From NCBI RefSeq assembly GCF_918741285.1, contig NZ_CAKKNC010000024.1, forward strand, positions 1-52,910: DNA of 52,910 nucleotides. The letters run 5' to 3'. Shown here piece by piece: positions 15,674-24,442 of the stretch (within the stretch, counting starts at the first letter, position 1; each line of letters opens with the position of its first letter). Below the pieces are notes generated by a model that was not told the DNA's origin, made no database searches, and saw only the letters and a program-made list of their open reading frames with translations. The translations under genes and the position numbers were made by a program. The DNA comes from Sphingobium sp. CECT 9361. Lineage in GTDB: Bacteria > Pseudomonadota > Alphaproteobacteria > Sphingomonadales > Sphingomonadaceae.

Positions 15674-15889
15674 TTAATCCCGGTCTGGTGCGCCGAGCGG
15701 AAAATATGCGCGGTAAGGTCGTGCCTCGTTGATGCAGCGTGCGACGGACGGCCGACCGATCAAACGGGCGCGATAAGCTTTTAACGTAGTGTGCTGGTCT
15801 GCGATTGGGTGCGCCCAGTCGGCGTAGAAGAGCGATGGGGCGGCAGCGCAGTCGGCAAGGGTGAAGTGGCCAAACAGCTGAATTACCAT
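15674..15889 (-). pseudogene. C-terminal stub of a glutathione S-transferase
   Basis: 71 codons match only the C-terminal helical domain end of a GST: FTLADCAAAPSLFYADWAHP, then YRARLIGRPSVARCINEARP and YRAYFPLG. A full GST is about 200-230 residues, and the thioredoxin-fold N-terminal half is absent. The ATG at 15889 overlaps the stop region of the RibD-like gene by 7 bp, as if the operon was joined here by deletion. It is probably not functional, although it could be translated by coupling. Confidence 0.75.
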
Positions 15890-16545
15890 GTGCCGTCCCT
15901 CATTTTGGCTTGCCGTTCGTCCTCACGTGCACTTTCAATAGTCCCATAGGATCCCGTCTGGACCGGACCTGCAGGTTCGTAGGTCGCGATCACGGTGCCG
16001 CCGGTCGTTACCTGGTGATCGACCAGCTTGAGCGTAGCTGGCGGCGTTCCCTGGCCGAAAAGCCGCTTGCCGCTGCCAAGCACGACCGGGAAAGTGTACA
16101 GAACCAGTCGGTCGAGCAAGCCTGCCGCAAGCAATGCGGGGTAGATCATGCTCGATCCCTGTATCAGCAGGTCGGGGCCGTTCTGCTGCTTGATCGTTGC
16201 AACATCATCCACGGTGCGCATCCGGTGGCTGTTCGCCCAGGGCAACGGTTGCTCGCCTTTCGTAAGGACATATTTGTCTGCTGCGGTGAACGCTTCGCCC
16301 ATCGCTGCGCCTTCACCATCGGCGTAGGGCCAGTAAGCGGCAAAGATGTCGTATGTTCGCCGGCCTAGAAGCAGGTCATAGGGTTGCGAGAAGAACTGAC
16401 CAATCGCCGTATCGACCTGACCGTCGGAAATGGGGAACATCCAGTCGCCGTGCATGAAGCCCCCGGTCGGGTCTTCACTTGGTCCACCGGGCGCTTGAAT
16501 GACGCCGTCGAGCGATGTGAACATGCCGCCAACGATATTACGCAT
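15883..16545 (-). CDS. Dihydrofolate reductase family (RibD C-terminal-like) protein
   Basis: A 220-residue protein of the RibD/DHFR fold. It begins MRNIVGGMFTSLDGVIQAPG and contains PYDLLLGRRTYDIFAAYWPY, LLIQGSSMIYPALLAAGLLD and LVLYTFPVVLGSGKRLFG. Family members bind NADPH and reduce small substrates, but most are uncharacterised. ATG 16545 lies inside the last codons of the VOC gene (8-bp overlap), giving translational coupling and fixing the start. An upstream extension to 16590 is not needed. The last 25 or so residues (YGTIESAREDERQAKMRDGT) look unlike the family and may come from the join to the GST stub. Confidence 0.85.
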   Translation of the reverse strand: MRNIVGGMFTSLDGVIQAPGGPSEDPTGGFMHGDWMFPISDGQVDTAIGQFFSQPYDLLLGRRTYDIFAAYWPYADGEGAAMGEAFTAADKYVLTKGEQPLPWANSHRMRTVDDVATIKQQNGPDLLIQGSSMIYPALLAAGLLDRLVLYTFPVVLGSGKRLFGQGTPPATLKLVDHQVTTGGTVIATYEPAGPVQTGSYGTIESAREDERQAKMRDGTW

Positions 16546-17032
16546 TGGTCGCCTCCCCGGCGCGCGCCGCTTCGATTCGGGCGATGTCAATTTTGCGCAT
16601 CGTCATCATCGCTTCCATCACGCGCTTGGCGGCAGAAGGGTCCGGATCGGCCATCCCGGCCATCAGCGCGCGAGGCACGATCTGCCACGAGAAACCCCAG
16701 CGATCCTTACACCAACCGCACATGCTTTCTGCACCACCGTTGGTGACGATAGCATTCCAATAGCGGTCGGTTTCATCCTGAGTATCGGTGAAAACTTGGA
16801 AGCTGACTGCCTCATTTGGCTTGAAGTTGGAGCCGCCATTAAGACCGACGAACGACTGGCCCAGCACCGTGAACTCGACCGTAATTTCCTCTCCACGCCT
16901 GGTTGACGGATTGTCAGCAGGGGAGTCCTGCCCGATCCCGACATAACTATCGGGGAACAGACTTGCGTAAAACTCAGCAGCCTCTCGGGCCTTGCCATGG
17001 TCGAACCACAGGCACGTTGTCATCTTTGCCAT
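16538..17032 (-). CDS. VOC-family (PhnB-like) protein
   Basis: A 164-residue member of the vicinal-oxygen-chelate superfamily, PhnB-like subgroup. It begins MAKMTTCLWFDHGKAREAAE and continues with FYASLFPDSYVG, EFTVLGQSFVGLNGG and the tryptophan-rich CGWCKDRWGFSWQIVPRAL. Proteins annotated as 3-demethylubiquinone methyltransferase-like in this group usually lack methyltransferase motifs, and the true activity is unknown. The start at 17032 follows GGAGCAAACA. It is in a MarR-headed operon with GST and a RibD-like reductase, pointing to detoxification. Confidence 0.85.
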   Translation of the reverse strand: MAKMTTCLWFDHGKAREAAEFYASLFPDSYVGIGQDSPADNPSTRRGEEITVEFTVLGQSFVGLNGGSNFKPNEAVSFQVFTDTQDETDRYWNAIVTNGGAESMCGWCKDRWGFSWQIVPRALMAGMADPDPSAAKRVMEAMMTMRKIDIARIEAARAGEATNA

Positions 17033-17111
17033 TGTTTGCTCCTTACTTTTGGCTGGCCAGCGCGAAGGCGGCGACCGGCACATCTTGGGGTAACGTCCCT
17101 ACACTTGACCT

Positions 17112-17183
17112 TCAGGTGGTGAGGATGCCGCCGTCGGTAGTCATCAGTTCGTACCAAATCAGGATGCCTTCAGGATTAGCCAT
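17112..17183 (-). pseudogene. 23-codon stub of a second VOC protein
   Basis: ATG 17183 overlaps the GST stop (ATGGCTAA). The frame reads MANPEGILIWYELMTTDGG and ends ILTT. The first 17 or so residues match the start of glyoxalase-like VOC proteins (MANPxGxxIWYELMTxD), after which the gene is cut. It marks an internal deletion in the operon between GST and the intact VOC gene. Confidence 0.7.
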
Positions 17184-17826
17184 CCTTTTCATCCTCTGCG
17201 TATAGCGCGAGCTGGTCGGCCATCGCCTTGCGGTGCGCGGGCCGCGTCTCGCCGCGCTCGACGTAGGCGGCAAGCTTCGGGAAACTGTCCAGTTGGCCTG
17301 AGCCGCGCAAGCCGCCGAGCACCGAGATCAGCATCAGATCGCCGATGGTAAACGTATCGCCATCGATCCATTGCTTGTGGTCGAGCGCCAGTTCGAGATC
17401 ATGAAGTCGTACTTGCAAATCTTCGCTGACTTTGGCGTGACGCGCCTTTGACCATTCACGGTCTGCTTCGAAGATATCATTGACGGCAATCGCCATGACG
17501 AACGGCTCGACTGAATTGAGCGCGGCCACAAGCCATTGGATCGAACGGATCCGCGCCGCCGGATCGGTCGGGATCAATTGACCTGCCCGCTCGGCGATAC
17601 GCAACACGATCGCGCCCGATTCAAAGATCTCGACCTCATCGTCGCGGTACGTTGGCACCTGCCCGAAGGGTTGATGGCAGCGATGCTCGGGCATCTTAGC
17701 GTTGCGGATGAGCTCAACGTCATAGGGCTGACCGACTTCCTCGCAGGCCCATCGCGCGCGGATATCGCGGACGAAGCCCCGTGCGAACGGAGGGACCCAT
17801 GCGAAGGTGGTAATGACCGGAAGCAT
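17176..17826 (-). CDS. Glutathione S-transferase
   Basis: A 216-residue cytosolic GST. The N-terminal thioredoxin fold contains VRDIRARWACEEVGQPYDVE, the cis-Pro segment GQVPTY and the glutathione-contact ESGAIVLRIAERAG. The C-terminal helical domain ends with the conserved FTIGDLMLISVLGGLRGSGQ. It likely conjugates electrophiles. The start at 17826 is preceded by GGAGAGGATGAT. It is the first structural gene after marR (44 bp gap), and its stop codon overlaps the start of the VOC stub. Confidence 0.9.
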   Translation of the reverse strand: MLPVITTFAWVPPFARGFVRDIRARWACEEVGQPYDVELIRNAKMPEHRCHQPFGQVPTYRDDEVEIFESGAIVLRIAERAGQLIPTDPAARIRSIQWLVAALNSVEPFVMAIAVNDIFEADREWSKARHAKVSEDLQVRLHDLELALDHKQWIDGDTFTIGDLMLISVLGGLRGSGQLDSFPKLAAYVERGETRPAHRKAMADQLALYAEDEKDG

Positions 17827-17870
17827 ATCATCCTCTCCATTTGATCAATTTGTTCTGGTTCGACGTCTTG

Positions 17871-18305
17871 TTATGCGAGTGCGATCAGTTCCCGGCGCAG
17901 TATGTCCGGATCATGCAGCTCGGCTTCAACGGCCTGATGGGTGGCGCGCCAGATCGGCAACGCGCACGCAAGAGCGTCGCGGCCGGCGTCCGTGAGGACG
18001 AGCAGCCTGCTCCGCCGGTCGGCTTGATCGACATGTACCTCGACGAGACCGCGCCGTTCGAGCGGTTTCATCGCGGCCGTGAGTGTCGTCCGGTCCATCG
18101 CCAGCAACTGCGCAACGGGTGCCATTGGCGGCGGAGCGGGCCGGTTGAGTGACATTAGCAGTGAAAACTGTCCATTTGTGAGACCAGCGGGTTTAAGTGC
18201 GGTGTCGAACCTTCGCGCCAAAGCGCGGGCGGCACGCTGCGCATGAAGACACAGGCAGGTGTCGCGTACGTCAATTGTGGTCTCGAACGGCACCGACTTT
18301 AGCAT
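17871..18305 (-). CDS. MarR-family regulator
   Basis: A 144-residue winged-helix MarR protein. It contains LTNGQFSLLMSLNRP, the recognition region MAPVAQLLAMDRTTLTAAMK and the wing VDQADRRSRLLVLTDAGRDA. It heads the GST-VOC-RibD operon, and its own promoter carries a 10-bp palindrome in the spacer, so autorepression is likely. The predicted -10 ends six bases before the ATG, so the mRNA may be leaderless. Family members release DNA when they bind phenolics or are oxidised at Cys; Cys18 and Cys20 are the only visible cysteines near the N-terminus. Confidence 0.88.
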   Translation of the reverse strand: MLKSVPFETTIDVRDTCLCLHAQRAARALARRFDTALKPAGLTNGQFSLLMSLNRPAPPPMAPVAQLLAMDRTTLTAAMKPLERRGLVEVHVDQADRRSRLLVLTDAGRDALACALPIWRATHQAVEAELHDPDILRRELIALA

Positions 18306-18311
18306 CTGCTC

Positions 18312-18340
18312 AATATGTTGATATCAATCTAATCTGTCAA
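18312..18340 (-). promoter_or_regulatory. marR promoter with operator palindrome
   Basis: On the minus strand a perfect -35, TTGACA (18340-18335), is followed by a 17-bp spacer and the -10 CATATT (18317-18312). The spacer ends in the perfect palindrome TTGATATCAA (18327-18318). Binding of the MarR protein there would block RNA polymerase. The initiation point falls at or next to the marR ATG at 18305. Confidence 0.65.
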
Positions 18341-18585
18341 GTTTAATGCATTGTGAGGGCCGGGTTTGGGGTAAGCATCGACAGATTTGGAGCGGGACGG
18401 GGCCAGCGCATCGGAACTCCGCTCGCAAAGTCGGCCTGGTATTGAACAACTGGCTTTAGCTTCCGCATTCGTCCGAGGAGGCCATGAAAATTCTCTGCGC
18501 CGCTCATCCCATTTGGGCGGAATGGATATCTGCAAGAACCGTCGATATTGCTCGCGTTAGTTTCGCCCTTTTGGCGCAGCTTTAC

Positions 18586-19881
18586 TCAGGATTGTCGCAG
18601 TCTTTCCGTCGCAGCCAGCCATCGTCTGTAGCCTAGTAAGGCCAATAGGATCATCGCCGCATAGAGGACGGCAGTTAGCCACAAACCCTTGAAGGTGAAC
18701 ATGCCGACATAGACAATGTCCAATGCAATCCAAAGCAGCCAGCTGGCGGCATGGCGGCGTGCTGTCCAATATTGTGCAACGAGGCTGAAACTGCTGAGCA
18801 CCGCATCCATCCACGGTAGCGCCGCATCGGTGAAGCGATGCATGCAATAGCCGATGGCGATGGCACCCACCGCACCCGCCGTCAGAGTCGTGGCGGCGCG
18901 CATGAGCGGCAGGGGCATTATCACGACCCCTCCCGCATCGTCCCGGCCCCGTGCCCAGCGGAGCCAGCCATAGATGATCGCGCCGCCGAACAGCAGTTGC
19001 AGCACCATGTCTGCATAGAGGCGTACATCTAGGAAGATCTTGAAGTAGAGCGCGCAGGCCAGAAGGTTGATGCTCTCGTCATTCATGAAAGTCGCATATT
19101 GGCGGCCTACATATTTGAGCGCAGCGCTACCGAACAGGCGTCCGACATCGTAAGTGCTGCCGAGGCCGAACTGGAAGCGCGGGCTGCTGACGGCGCGCTT
19201 GCCTTTCGTCGGCAACAGGTCGCCGCCCATCAGCAGATCGTCGTTTAACCGCGTGTGCAGATATTCGCCCGAAGCATAAAGGCTGAACCCTTTGGCGGGA
19301 CGATAATCGATCTCACCATCCAGCCCGTAGCCGCTCTGACTGCCGCCGTTAATCGTCGAACTGACGAGCGCGCCGCCGCTGTTGACCAGCGTCGCCACCT
19401 GGCGATTGCGGAAATGGTAGTGAAAGGCGGTCAGCGAGAAGGACAGGTTGGGGCCAATATAGCGATAACCCAGTTCCTGCGAGACGCTATATTCATTCTT
19501 GAGCGCGCCGGTGCCTTGGCTGACCAGTTCGCCGCCATAATAGCTGTTGTAGAGCGCGAACTCGTTAGGCGTGCGAAAGTTGGTGGTCATGTTGGCGAAC
19601 AGTTGCTGCCGATCGTCCAGCCGATAATGAATCGCCGCGCGGGGCAAGGCGGCGAAGCTGTCGACATGCACTTTCGACTGTGGTCCCGGCAGATGGTTGC
19701 GGCCATTGCGCAGCAGGCTGACACCCTTGAATCCCACATCGACGGTGAGGCGCGGCGTAAGCACAATGCTGTCCGCCAGGAAGACGCCTTTGGTCACAGT
19801 GACAGTGCGCTGATTTTCATAAGCGAGCAGGCGCCCGTCCGCGGTACGGATCGCCTTGTCCTGATAACCCCAGCTATCCAC
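18586..19881 (-). pseudogene. In-frame TonB receptor-PnuT chimera (thiamine uptake remnant)
   Basis: The first 270 or so residues are TonB-receptor barrel (FANMTTNFRTPNEFALYNSY, GYGLDGEIDYRPAKGFSLYA, ALKYVGRQYATFMNDES). The frame then passes without a stop at about 19068 into a PnuC-type transporter lacking its N-terminal segment (NLLACALYFKIFLDVRLYAD, IIYGWLRWARG, DAALPWMDAVLSSFSLVAQY, GLWLTAVLYAAMILLALLGY). PnuC-family proteins under TPP riboswitches are thiamine transporters (PnuT). The receptor lost its C-terminal strands and the transporter about 40 N-terminal residues, so a deletion fused two genes. Upstream the receptor frame extends to about 19940 but joins the 5' part in the wrong frame. 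It is probably non-functional. Confidence 0.8.
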
Positions 19882-19919
19882 CGGCCGGCCATCGGCGTCA
19901 ATCGAGGTATAGCTTTGGG

Positions 19920-20351
19920 TTACACGGTCGGTGCCATATTTTCAGCGTCGGCGAATTGCGAGGGATAGGCATAATAATAGCCGATATCATTCTGCGGTGC
20001 ACCTTCCAGCAGCACGCCGATCTGGTCCTGCCCCAGACCACGCAATGTCAGGCTGGACGTCGCGGACAGACCATAAGGATCGCTGGACGATACGTTCGCC
20101 CCGGGCAGAAGGTTGACCAACTGGAAGGCGTTGAGCGTCGGGGCCTGTTTTCTGATGAAGGCGTCTGCGATCGAGCTGATCGCTTTTGGCGCTCTCTGGT
20201 CGGGCAGCAGCCCCAGCGGGTCGGGATAACCGGTAACTTCTATGGGCGCGCGATCCTGTTCGTCGCCATCCGCCGCTAAGACGGCGGGGGCCGCAAATAG
20301 CATCGCGGTAGCCAGTGCGGCCCGGCCAACATAAATGATATCAATCGTCAT
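19920..20351 (-). pseudogene. 5' part of thiamine-type TonB receptor
   Basis: 143 codons from ATG 20351 encode a signal peptide (RAALATAMLFAAPAVLAAD) and the first part of a receptor plug (FQLVNLLPGANVSSSDPYGL, LTLRGLGQDQIGVLLEGAPQ, SQFADAENMA), then a stop at 19920. The barrel sequence resumes in another frame from KYGTDRVTQSYTS. The rest of the plug and the first barrel strands, roughly 150-200 residues, are missing. A deletion with frameshift is inferred. The TPP riboswitch lies 48 bp upstream. Confidence 0.78.
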
Positions 20352-20398
20352 CGTCTCACGTCCACTCCACGCGGAGGGACGACGGACATACCGCCTTG

Positions 20399-20486
20399 CC
20401 CTCCCTACGCCGGTATCAGCCGGATCAGGTTCAGCGGGTCGTGGTCTGCTGACCACCTCTCAGCCGCGCATGAGCGGCCCCCCGGG
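20399..20486 (-). ncRNA. TPP (THI-box) riboswitch
   Basis: Read on the minus strand this contains the conserved thi-box elements: GGCTGAGAGG for the P2/P3 pyrimidine-sensor side, then GAACCTGATCCGGCTGATAC and CGGCGTAGGGAGG. The first half is flanked by a GGGGGGCC...GGC helix. It lies 48 bp upstream of the receptor start and would turn the locus off when thiamine pyrophosphate is plentiful. The aptamer looks intact although the genes it controls are broken. Confidence 0.92.
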
Positions 20487-20806
20487 GATGCGCCCCTTTA
20501 GTAGGTGGAATGTAAGGTGCAAAGTATTATTAGTCGCAACCCGACCCTTGTCGGTCACTTAGCCTTCAATTCTTCTTTCCCAATTGCTGACGTCCGCTTC
20601 CCAACCTAAATACGCCACACTGGCTGGGAGCAGGCAGTCAAAAGGTGACATCGGCCGGCTCAGAATACTCTGGCATAGAGTTTCGCTGATTGTTGCCATA
20701 ATTATTGTTCCGGATAGATCAGCACGTCAGATTTCGATATCCCCGATGCAGGCATTAGGAATTGCCCGGCCAATAGGTTAACATTCCGTGAAATTCGGAG
20801 GTGGCG
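20487..20806. other. Intergenic region
   Basis: About 320 bp between the riboswitch and the MBL gene. It should contain the promoter of the riboswitch transcript. It also holds the second copy of the 15-mer CGACCCTTGTCGGTC (20542-20556). I see no gene. Confidence 0.4.
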
Positions 20807-21910
20807 ATGAAGACCGATGCGATAGGGCGCCGAACGATGTTGGCCGGGGTTATAGGGGCGGCGGCGATGTCCAGCTTGCCGCTGGGCGCGCGGGATCCGC
20901 AATTCAAGGTACCTGTAGTGGATTCGCTGACCTTGACCGTGCTGACCGACAGCGGGACATTTGGACCTTTCTTACCCGATCAGGACCTTCCCGGCTTGAA
21001 GGTGCTGCGCGCCGGCAATGGAAATCCCCCAGGCTATACGCGCATGTCTTCCAAGGCTCTGATGGGTGAGTTCGGCCTTTCGCTGCTCGCGGACTCGCTA
21101 GCCGGAGATGCGGCACGCCGGATTCTGGTGGACTTCGGTTATACCGCAGAGGTGTTAGCGAACAATATGGCCATGCTCGGCATCGATCCATCAAGTATCG
21201 ACGCTTCCGTGCTGAGCCATGGTCACCTCGATCACTATGGCGGGTTTCCTGCGCTGGCCGGACATTTCGCAAGGAAGGGACGCCCGCTCCCGCTTTACGT
21301 CGGCGGGGAAGAGGCTTTCTGCGAGCGGGTCGCGATGATCGGCAATCCGCCACCGGTGATGGGCATTCTTGATCGCGCTGGGCTAACGAAAGCGGGATAC
21401 GATATCCGAATCGCTCCAGAACCACGGATCGTCGCGGATCAGGCTTTCACGACGGGTATAATTCCTCTGTTAACTTCCGAGCGTACCGCGATCCCGACAC
21501 GCATGCGGCCAGGAACCGGCTGCGATCGGCAAAGACTGCGCAGTGACAAACGCGACCTGGCCGAAGTCACCGACGATGGCGAACATGAGCTTGCCACCTG
21601 CTATGCGATCAAGGGGCTGGGACTAGTCGTGATTGCGTCGTGCAGTCACCGTGGCGTCCTGAATTCCGTCCGGCGGGCTCAGGCAATCAGCGGCATTTCG
21701 AAGGTTCATATGGTTATCGGCGGCTTCCATCTTGTCCGGCCCCGCACCGAAGAAGAGGCACGGCAAACCGTCACGGCCTTCAAGGTAATGGACCCCGATT
21801 ATATTGTTCCCATGCACTGCACCGGCGAGATCTTCATTGAGGAGGCACTTCGCCAGATGCCCCTTAAGATTGTCCGACCCTATGTCGGCACGCGTTTCGT
21901 GATGGGATAA
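20807..21910 (+). CDS. MBL-fold metallohydrolase with Tat-like signal
   Basis: A 367-residue metallo-beta-lactamase fold protein of the group annotated as dihydropterin/DHPS-like hydrolases. Metal motifs are SHGHLDHYGG (His138, His140, Asp142, His143), CSHRG, and PMHCTG near the C-terminus. The N-terminus (GRRTMLAGVIGAAAMSSLPL) has a twin-arginine pair and a hydrophobic stretch, so it is probably exported by Tat. The start is ATG 20807 with GGAGG five bases upstream; a GTG at 20801 would overlap that site. The substrate is unknown. It converges on a TonB receptor. Confidence 0.85.
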   Translation: MKTDAIGRRTMLAGVIGAAAMSSLPLGARDPQFKVPVVDSLTLTVLTDSGTFGPFLPDQDLPGLKVLRAGNGNPPGYTRMSSKALMGEFGLSLLADSLAGDAARRILVDFGYTAEVLANNMAMLGIDPSSIDASVLSHGHLDHYGGFPALAGHFARKGRPLPLYVGGEEAFCERVAMIGNPPPVMGILDRAGLTKAGYDIRIAPEPRIVADQAFTTGIIPLLTSERTAIPTRMRPGTGCDRQRLRSDKRDLAEVTDDGEHELATCYAIKGLGLVVIASCSHRGVLNSVRRAQAISGISKVHMVIGGFHLVRPRTEEEARQTVTAFKVMDPDYIVPMHCTGEIFIEEALRQMPLKIVRPYVGTRFVMG

Positions 21911-21912
21911 AG

Positions 21913-21941
21913 GCGACGTATGTCGCAGCATCTACAGATGC
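21913..21941. terminator. Two small hairpins between convergent genes
   Basis: GCGAC/GTCGC at 21913-21926 and GCATC/GATGC at 21928-21941 each form a 5-bp stem with a 4-base loop in the 37-bp gap between the MBL gene and the receptor. They could serve as a bidirectional terminator, but there is no T tract and the stems are short. Confidence 0.35.
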
Positions 21942-21947
21942 AGGATC

Positions 21948-24317
21948 TTACTGTCTCGCCCGCAACGTCAGCCCAACTACGCTCGGATCATTTGGTGTTC
22001 CGACGATCAACCCGGAATTGCCAGCCTGAACGGTAAGGTTCTGAATATATTGCTTGTCGAAGAGGTTGCGGGCGAACAGTGCCACCTCCAGCCGCTGTCC
22101 AATGCGCAGGCCGATGCTCCCGTTTACGACGGTGTAGCCCTTGATGATCGTATAGGCCGAAGCTGTAGGATCACCGAAGATTTTGGTCCGCGAACTGGAG
22201 TCCACATGCAGCACTACGTCGCTGTCGCTGCCAAATAACCGGACGGGATGAGAATAGTCAGCGCCCAGCGTTACAGACCATTTCGGCAGTCCGGGAAGCC
22301 CCCGGCCGCTAAGATTGCACGCCGAGGTTCCAGTGCCGATCCGCTCGATGGGGCAAGGACCGCCAGGATACGACACATACTTCCCATCGGCATACGCTGC
22401 CGAGGCGCGCAACTGGAGGCGGTTGGAAACCTGAGCAACCGCATCGGCCTCGACACCCTTCACGCGAACCTTGGGGATGTTGGCGAGATAGGTACGTAGC
22501 GCGGCCGCCGCGCCGGTGTCGGTAACGTTCGTCTGGAAGTCGCGGACGGTGGTGTAATAGGCATCGATGTTGAAGATCAAACGCCGGTCTAGCGTCTGCG
22601 TCTTGAGCCCGATTTCAAAAGCGTCGTTTTTCTCCGGCTTCACCACAGCCGTCTTGAGCGCGGGCAGATTGTTATTGTCGAGCGGCAGGCCTGCCATGTT
22701 GATGCCACCGGACTTCGCGCCGCGTGCATAGCTGGCATAGCCCAGCACGCCAGCGGAGATCGTATAGGAAAGGTTGGCTCGGCCGGTGATATCGCCGTCC
22801 TTGTCGCTTGCCGAATAGGTTTGGCCCCGCAGGATGGAAAGCTGGCTGCTACGCTGCGCGGGTGTAACGGTCGCCGGTCCGCCGAAGGTGAAGGTGTCAT
22901 AGACGCCTTCCTTCTCTTCGTAGGTGTAGCGCAGGCCACCTGTGAGCGTCAGTGCCTCCAGCAGTCGCCAGTTGACTTCGCCAAACGCCGCGTAGCTATC
23001 CGACCGAAAATCGGTGTGGCCATCAGTGCCATAGCCATCGAGCAGATCGGAGTCGCTGAAGAGCAGCCAATAGGCCGCACGCGAACCGTAGATGGAGATG
23101 GGCCGCCCCGTTATCTTCTGGCGAAAGAAATATAGACCGGCCACATAGCTGAGCGGCCCATCCCCATCGGACGCCACGCGCAGTTCCTGGCTATACTGGT
23201 CCTGCCGGGAGGGAATATGCTGGGTCAGCTGGATTGGGATGCCCGTATAGTCCCGATCATTGGCCGCATCCCAGTTCCAGAAGCGCCAGCTACTGACCAA
23301 CGTCAGCCTAGCGCCACCCAGTTTCCCGTCGAAAATTGCCGCAACGCCGCCTTCATTCGTCTTGACGCCAAGCGGAGCGTCTATGTCGGTCAGCCGGTCA
23401 TAGGGGTTGAGGCTCGGTGGGGTGTAGGGACCACCGGGGACATTCGCCGCCAGCGCGGCATATTGCCGGGTGGAGGCTTTAAGCGTCGGCGCGACCCGGA
23501 CATAAACCTGTGTACAGCAGTTGCTCTCGAAATTGGCGAAGTCGGCAATCAGGCGCAGTTGCACGCCTTCGGAAGGCTTGACGAGCAATTGCCCCCGCGC
23601 GGCCTGATTACTGGACGTGTTCTGATCACGGCCCGTGACGACGTTGTGGATCACGCCATCCCGCCGGGTCGAGACGCCGGAGATGCGGAACGCAACCGTG
23701 TCGCTGATCGGGCCGGACGCCGACACTTTCGCCTGCAGGAAATCGTCGCTCCCATAGGAGAGTTCCTCGCTCGCTTCCGGCGTAAAACTCGGCAGCCGCG
23801 TGGTGATGCTGATGGCGCCAGCCGTACTGTTCTTACCGAACAAGGTGCCCTGCGGGCCGCGCAGCACCTCGATCCGGTCGATATCTGTGAAGTCGAAGGC
23901 GGCGGTCGCAGGACGCGCATGATAGACCTGATCGACATAGAAGCCGGCGCCCGGCTCCAGCCCGTCATTGGACTGGCTCACCGCGACGACGCTACTGCCC
24001 AGCCCCCGGATAGTGACGGAGGTGTTGCGCGGATTAGCTGAACTGTAGTTGAGGCTTGGCACGAGTTGGCTAAGCTGGGATGTGTTCACCGTATAGGACT
24101 TGTCGAGCAGATCGCCTCCAACGACGGACAGCGCAACAGGTACGGACTGCGCATCTTCGGCGCGGCGACGGGCAGTGACGATGATCTGGGGCAAGGCTGC
24201 GCTGTCTGCCGCTTCCCCTCTGGCGGCAGGACTTGGGGAGGAAGGCTCAGCCGATGCCGGTGCGCAGATCAAAAACGGCACGACCGTGCACATCATGGAA
24301 AGCAGACACTTCCGCAT
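21948..24317 (-). CDS. TonB-dependent receptor
   Basis: A 789-residue outer-membrane receptor. ATG 24317 gives the signal peptide MRKCLLSMMCTVVPFLICAP; the longer frame to 24395 adds no signal features. The plug shows PQIIVTARRRAEDAQSVPVA, TSVTIRGLGSSV, IDRIEVLRGPQGTLFGKNST and AGAISITTRLP, followed by the barrel and terminal VGLTLRARQ. There is no STN domain, so it is not a transducer. The IVTARRR...QSVPVA TonB box and barrel style are those of sphingomonad catabolic receptors for aromatic or terpenoid ligands, but the ligand is unknown. A ModE-like regulator gene lies 125 bp upstream on the same strand. Confidence 0.9.
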   Translation of the reverse strand: MRKCLLSMMCTVVPFLICAPASAEPSSPSPAARGEAADSAALPQIIVTARRRAEDAQSVPVALSVVGGDLLDKSYTVNTSQLSQLVPSLNYSSANPRNTSVTIRGLGSSVVAVSQSNDGLEPGAGFYVDQVYHARPATAAFDFTDIDRIEVLRGPQGTLFGKNSTAGAISITTRLPSFTPEASEELSYGSDDFLQAKVSASGPISDTVAFRISGVSTRRDGVIHNVVTGRDQNTSSNQAARGQLLVKPSEGVQLRLIADFANFESNCCTQVYVRVAPTLKASTRQYAALAANVPGGPYTPPSLNPYDRLTDIDAPLGVKTNEGGVAAIFDGKLGGARLTLVSSWRFWNWDAANDRDYTGIPIQLTQHIPSRQDQYSQELRVASDGDGPLSYVAGLYFFRQKITGRPISIYGSRAAYWLLFSDSDLLDGYGTDGHTDFRSDSYAAFGEVNWRLLEALTLTGGLRYTYEEKEGVYDTFTFGGPATVTPAQRSSQLSILRGQTYSASDKDGDITGRANLSYTISAGVLGYASYARGAKSGGINMAGLPLDNNNLPALKTAVVKPEKNDAFEIGLKTQTLDRRLIFNIDAYYTTVRDFQTNVTDTGAAAALRTYLANIPKVRVKGVEADAVAQVSNRLQLRASAAYADGKYVSYPGGPCPIERIGTGTSACNLSGRGLPGLPKWSVTLGADYSHPVRLFGSDSDVVLHVDSSSRTKIFGDPTASAYTIIKGYTVVNGSIGLRIGQRLEVALFARNLFDKQYIQNLTVQAGNSGLIVGTPNDPSVVGLTLRARQ

Positions 24318-24442
24318 AAAACCCCCGTACCGGCTACCGAGGTCGCCTACCGAACTCGATATCTCGTCGTATATAGAGAAGGAAAAATGAAGCAACCTAC
24401 GTTCTGGCAGCAGACTAGAAGGACTAATTGAGGGAGCGTCGT

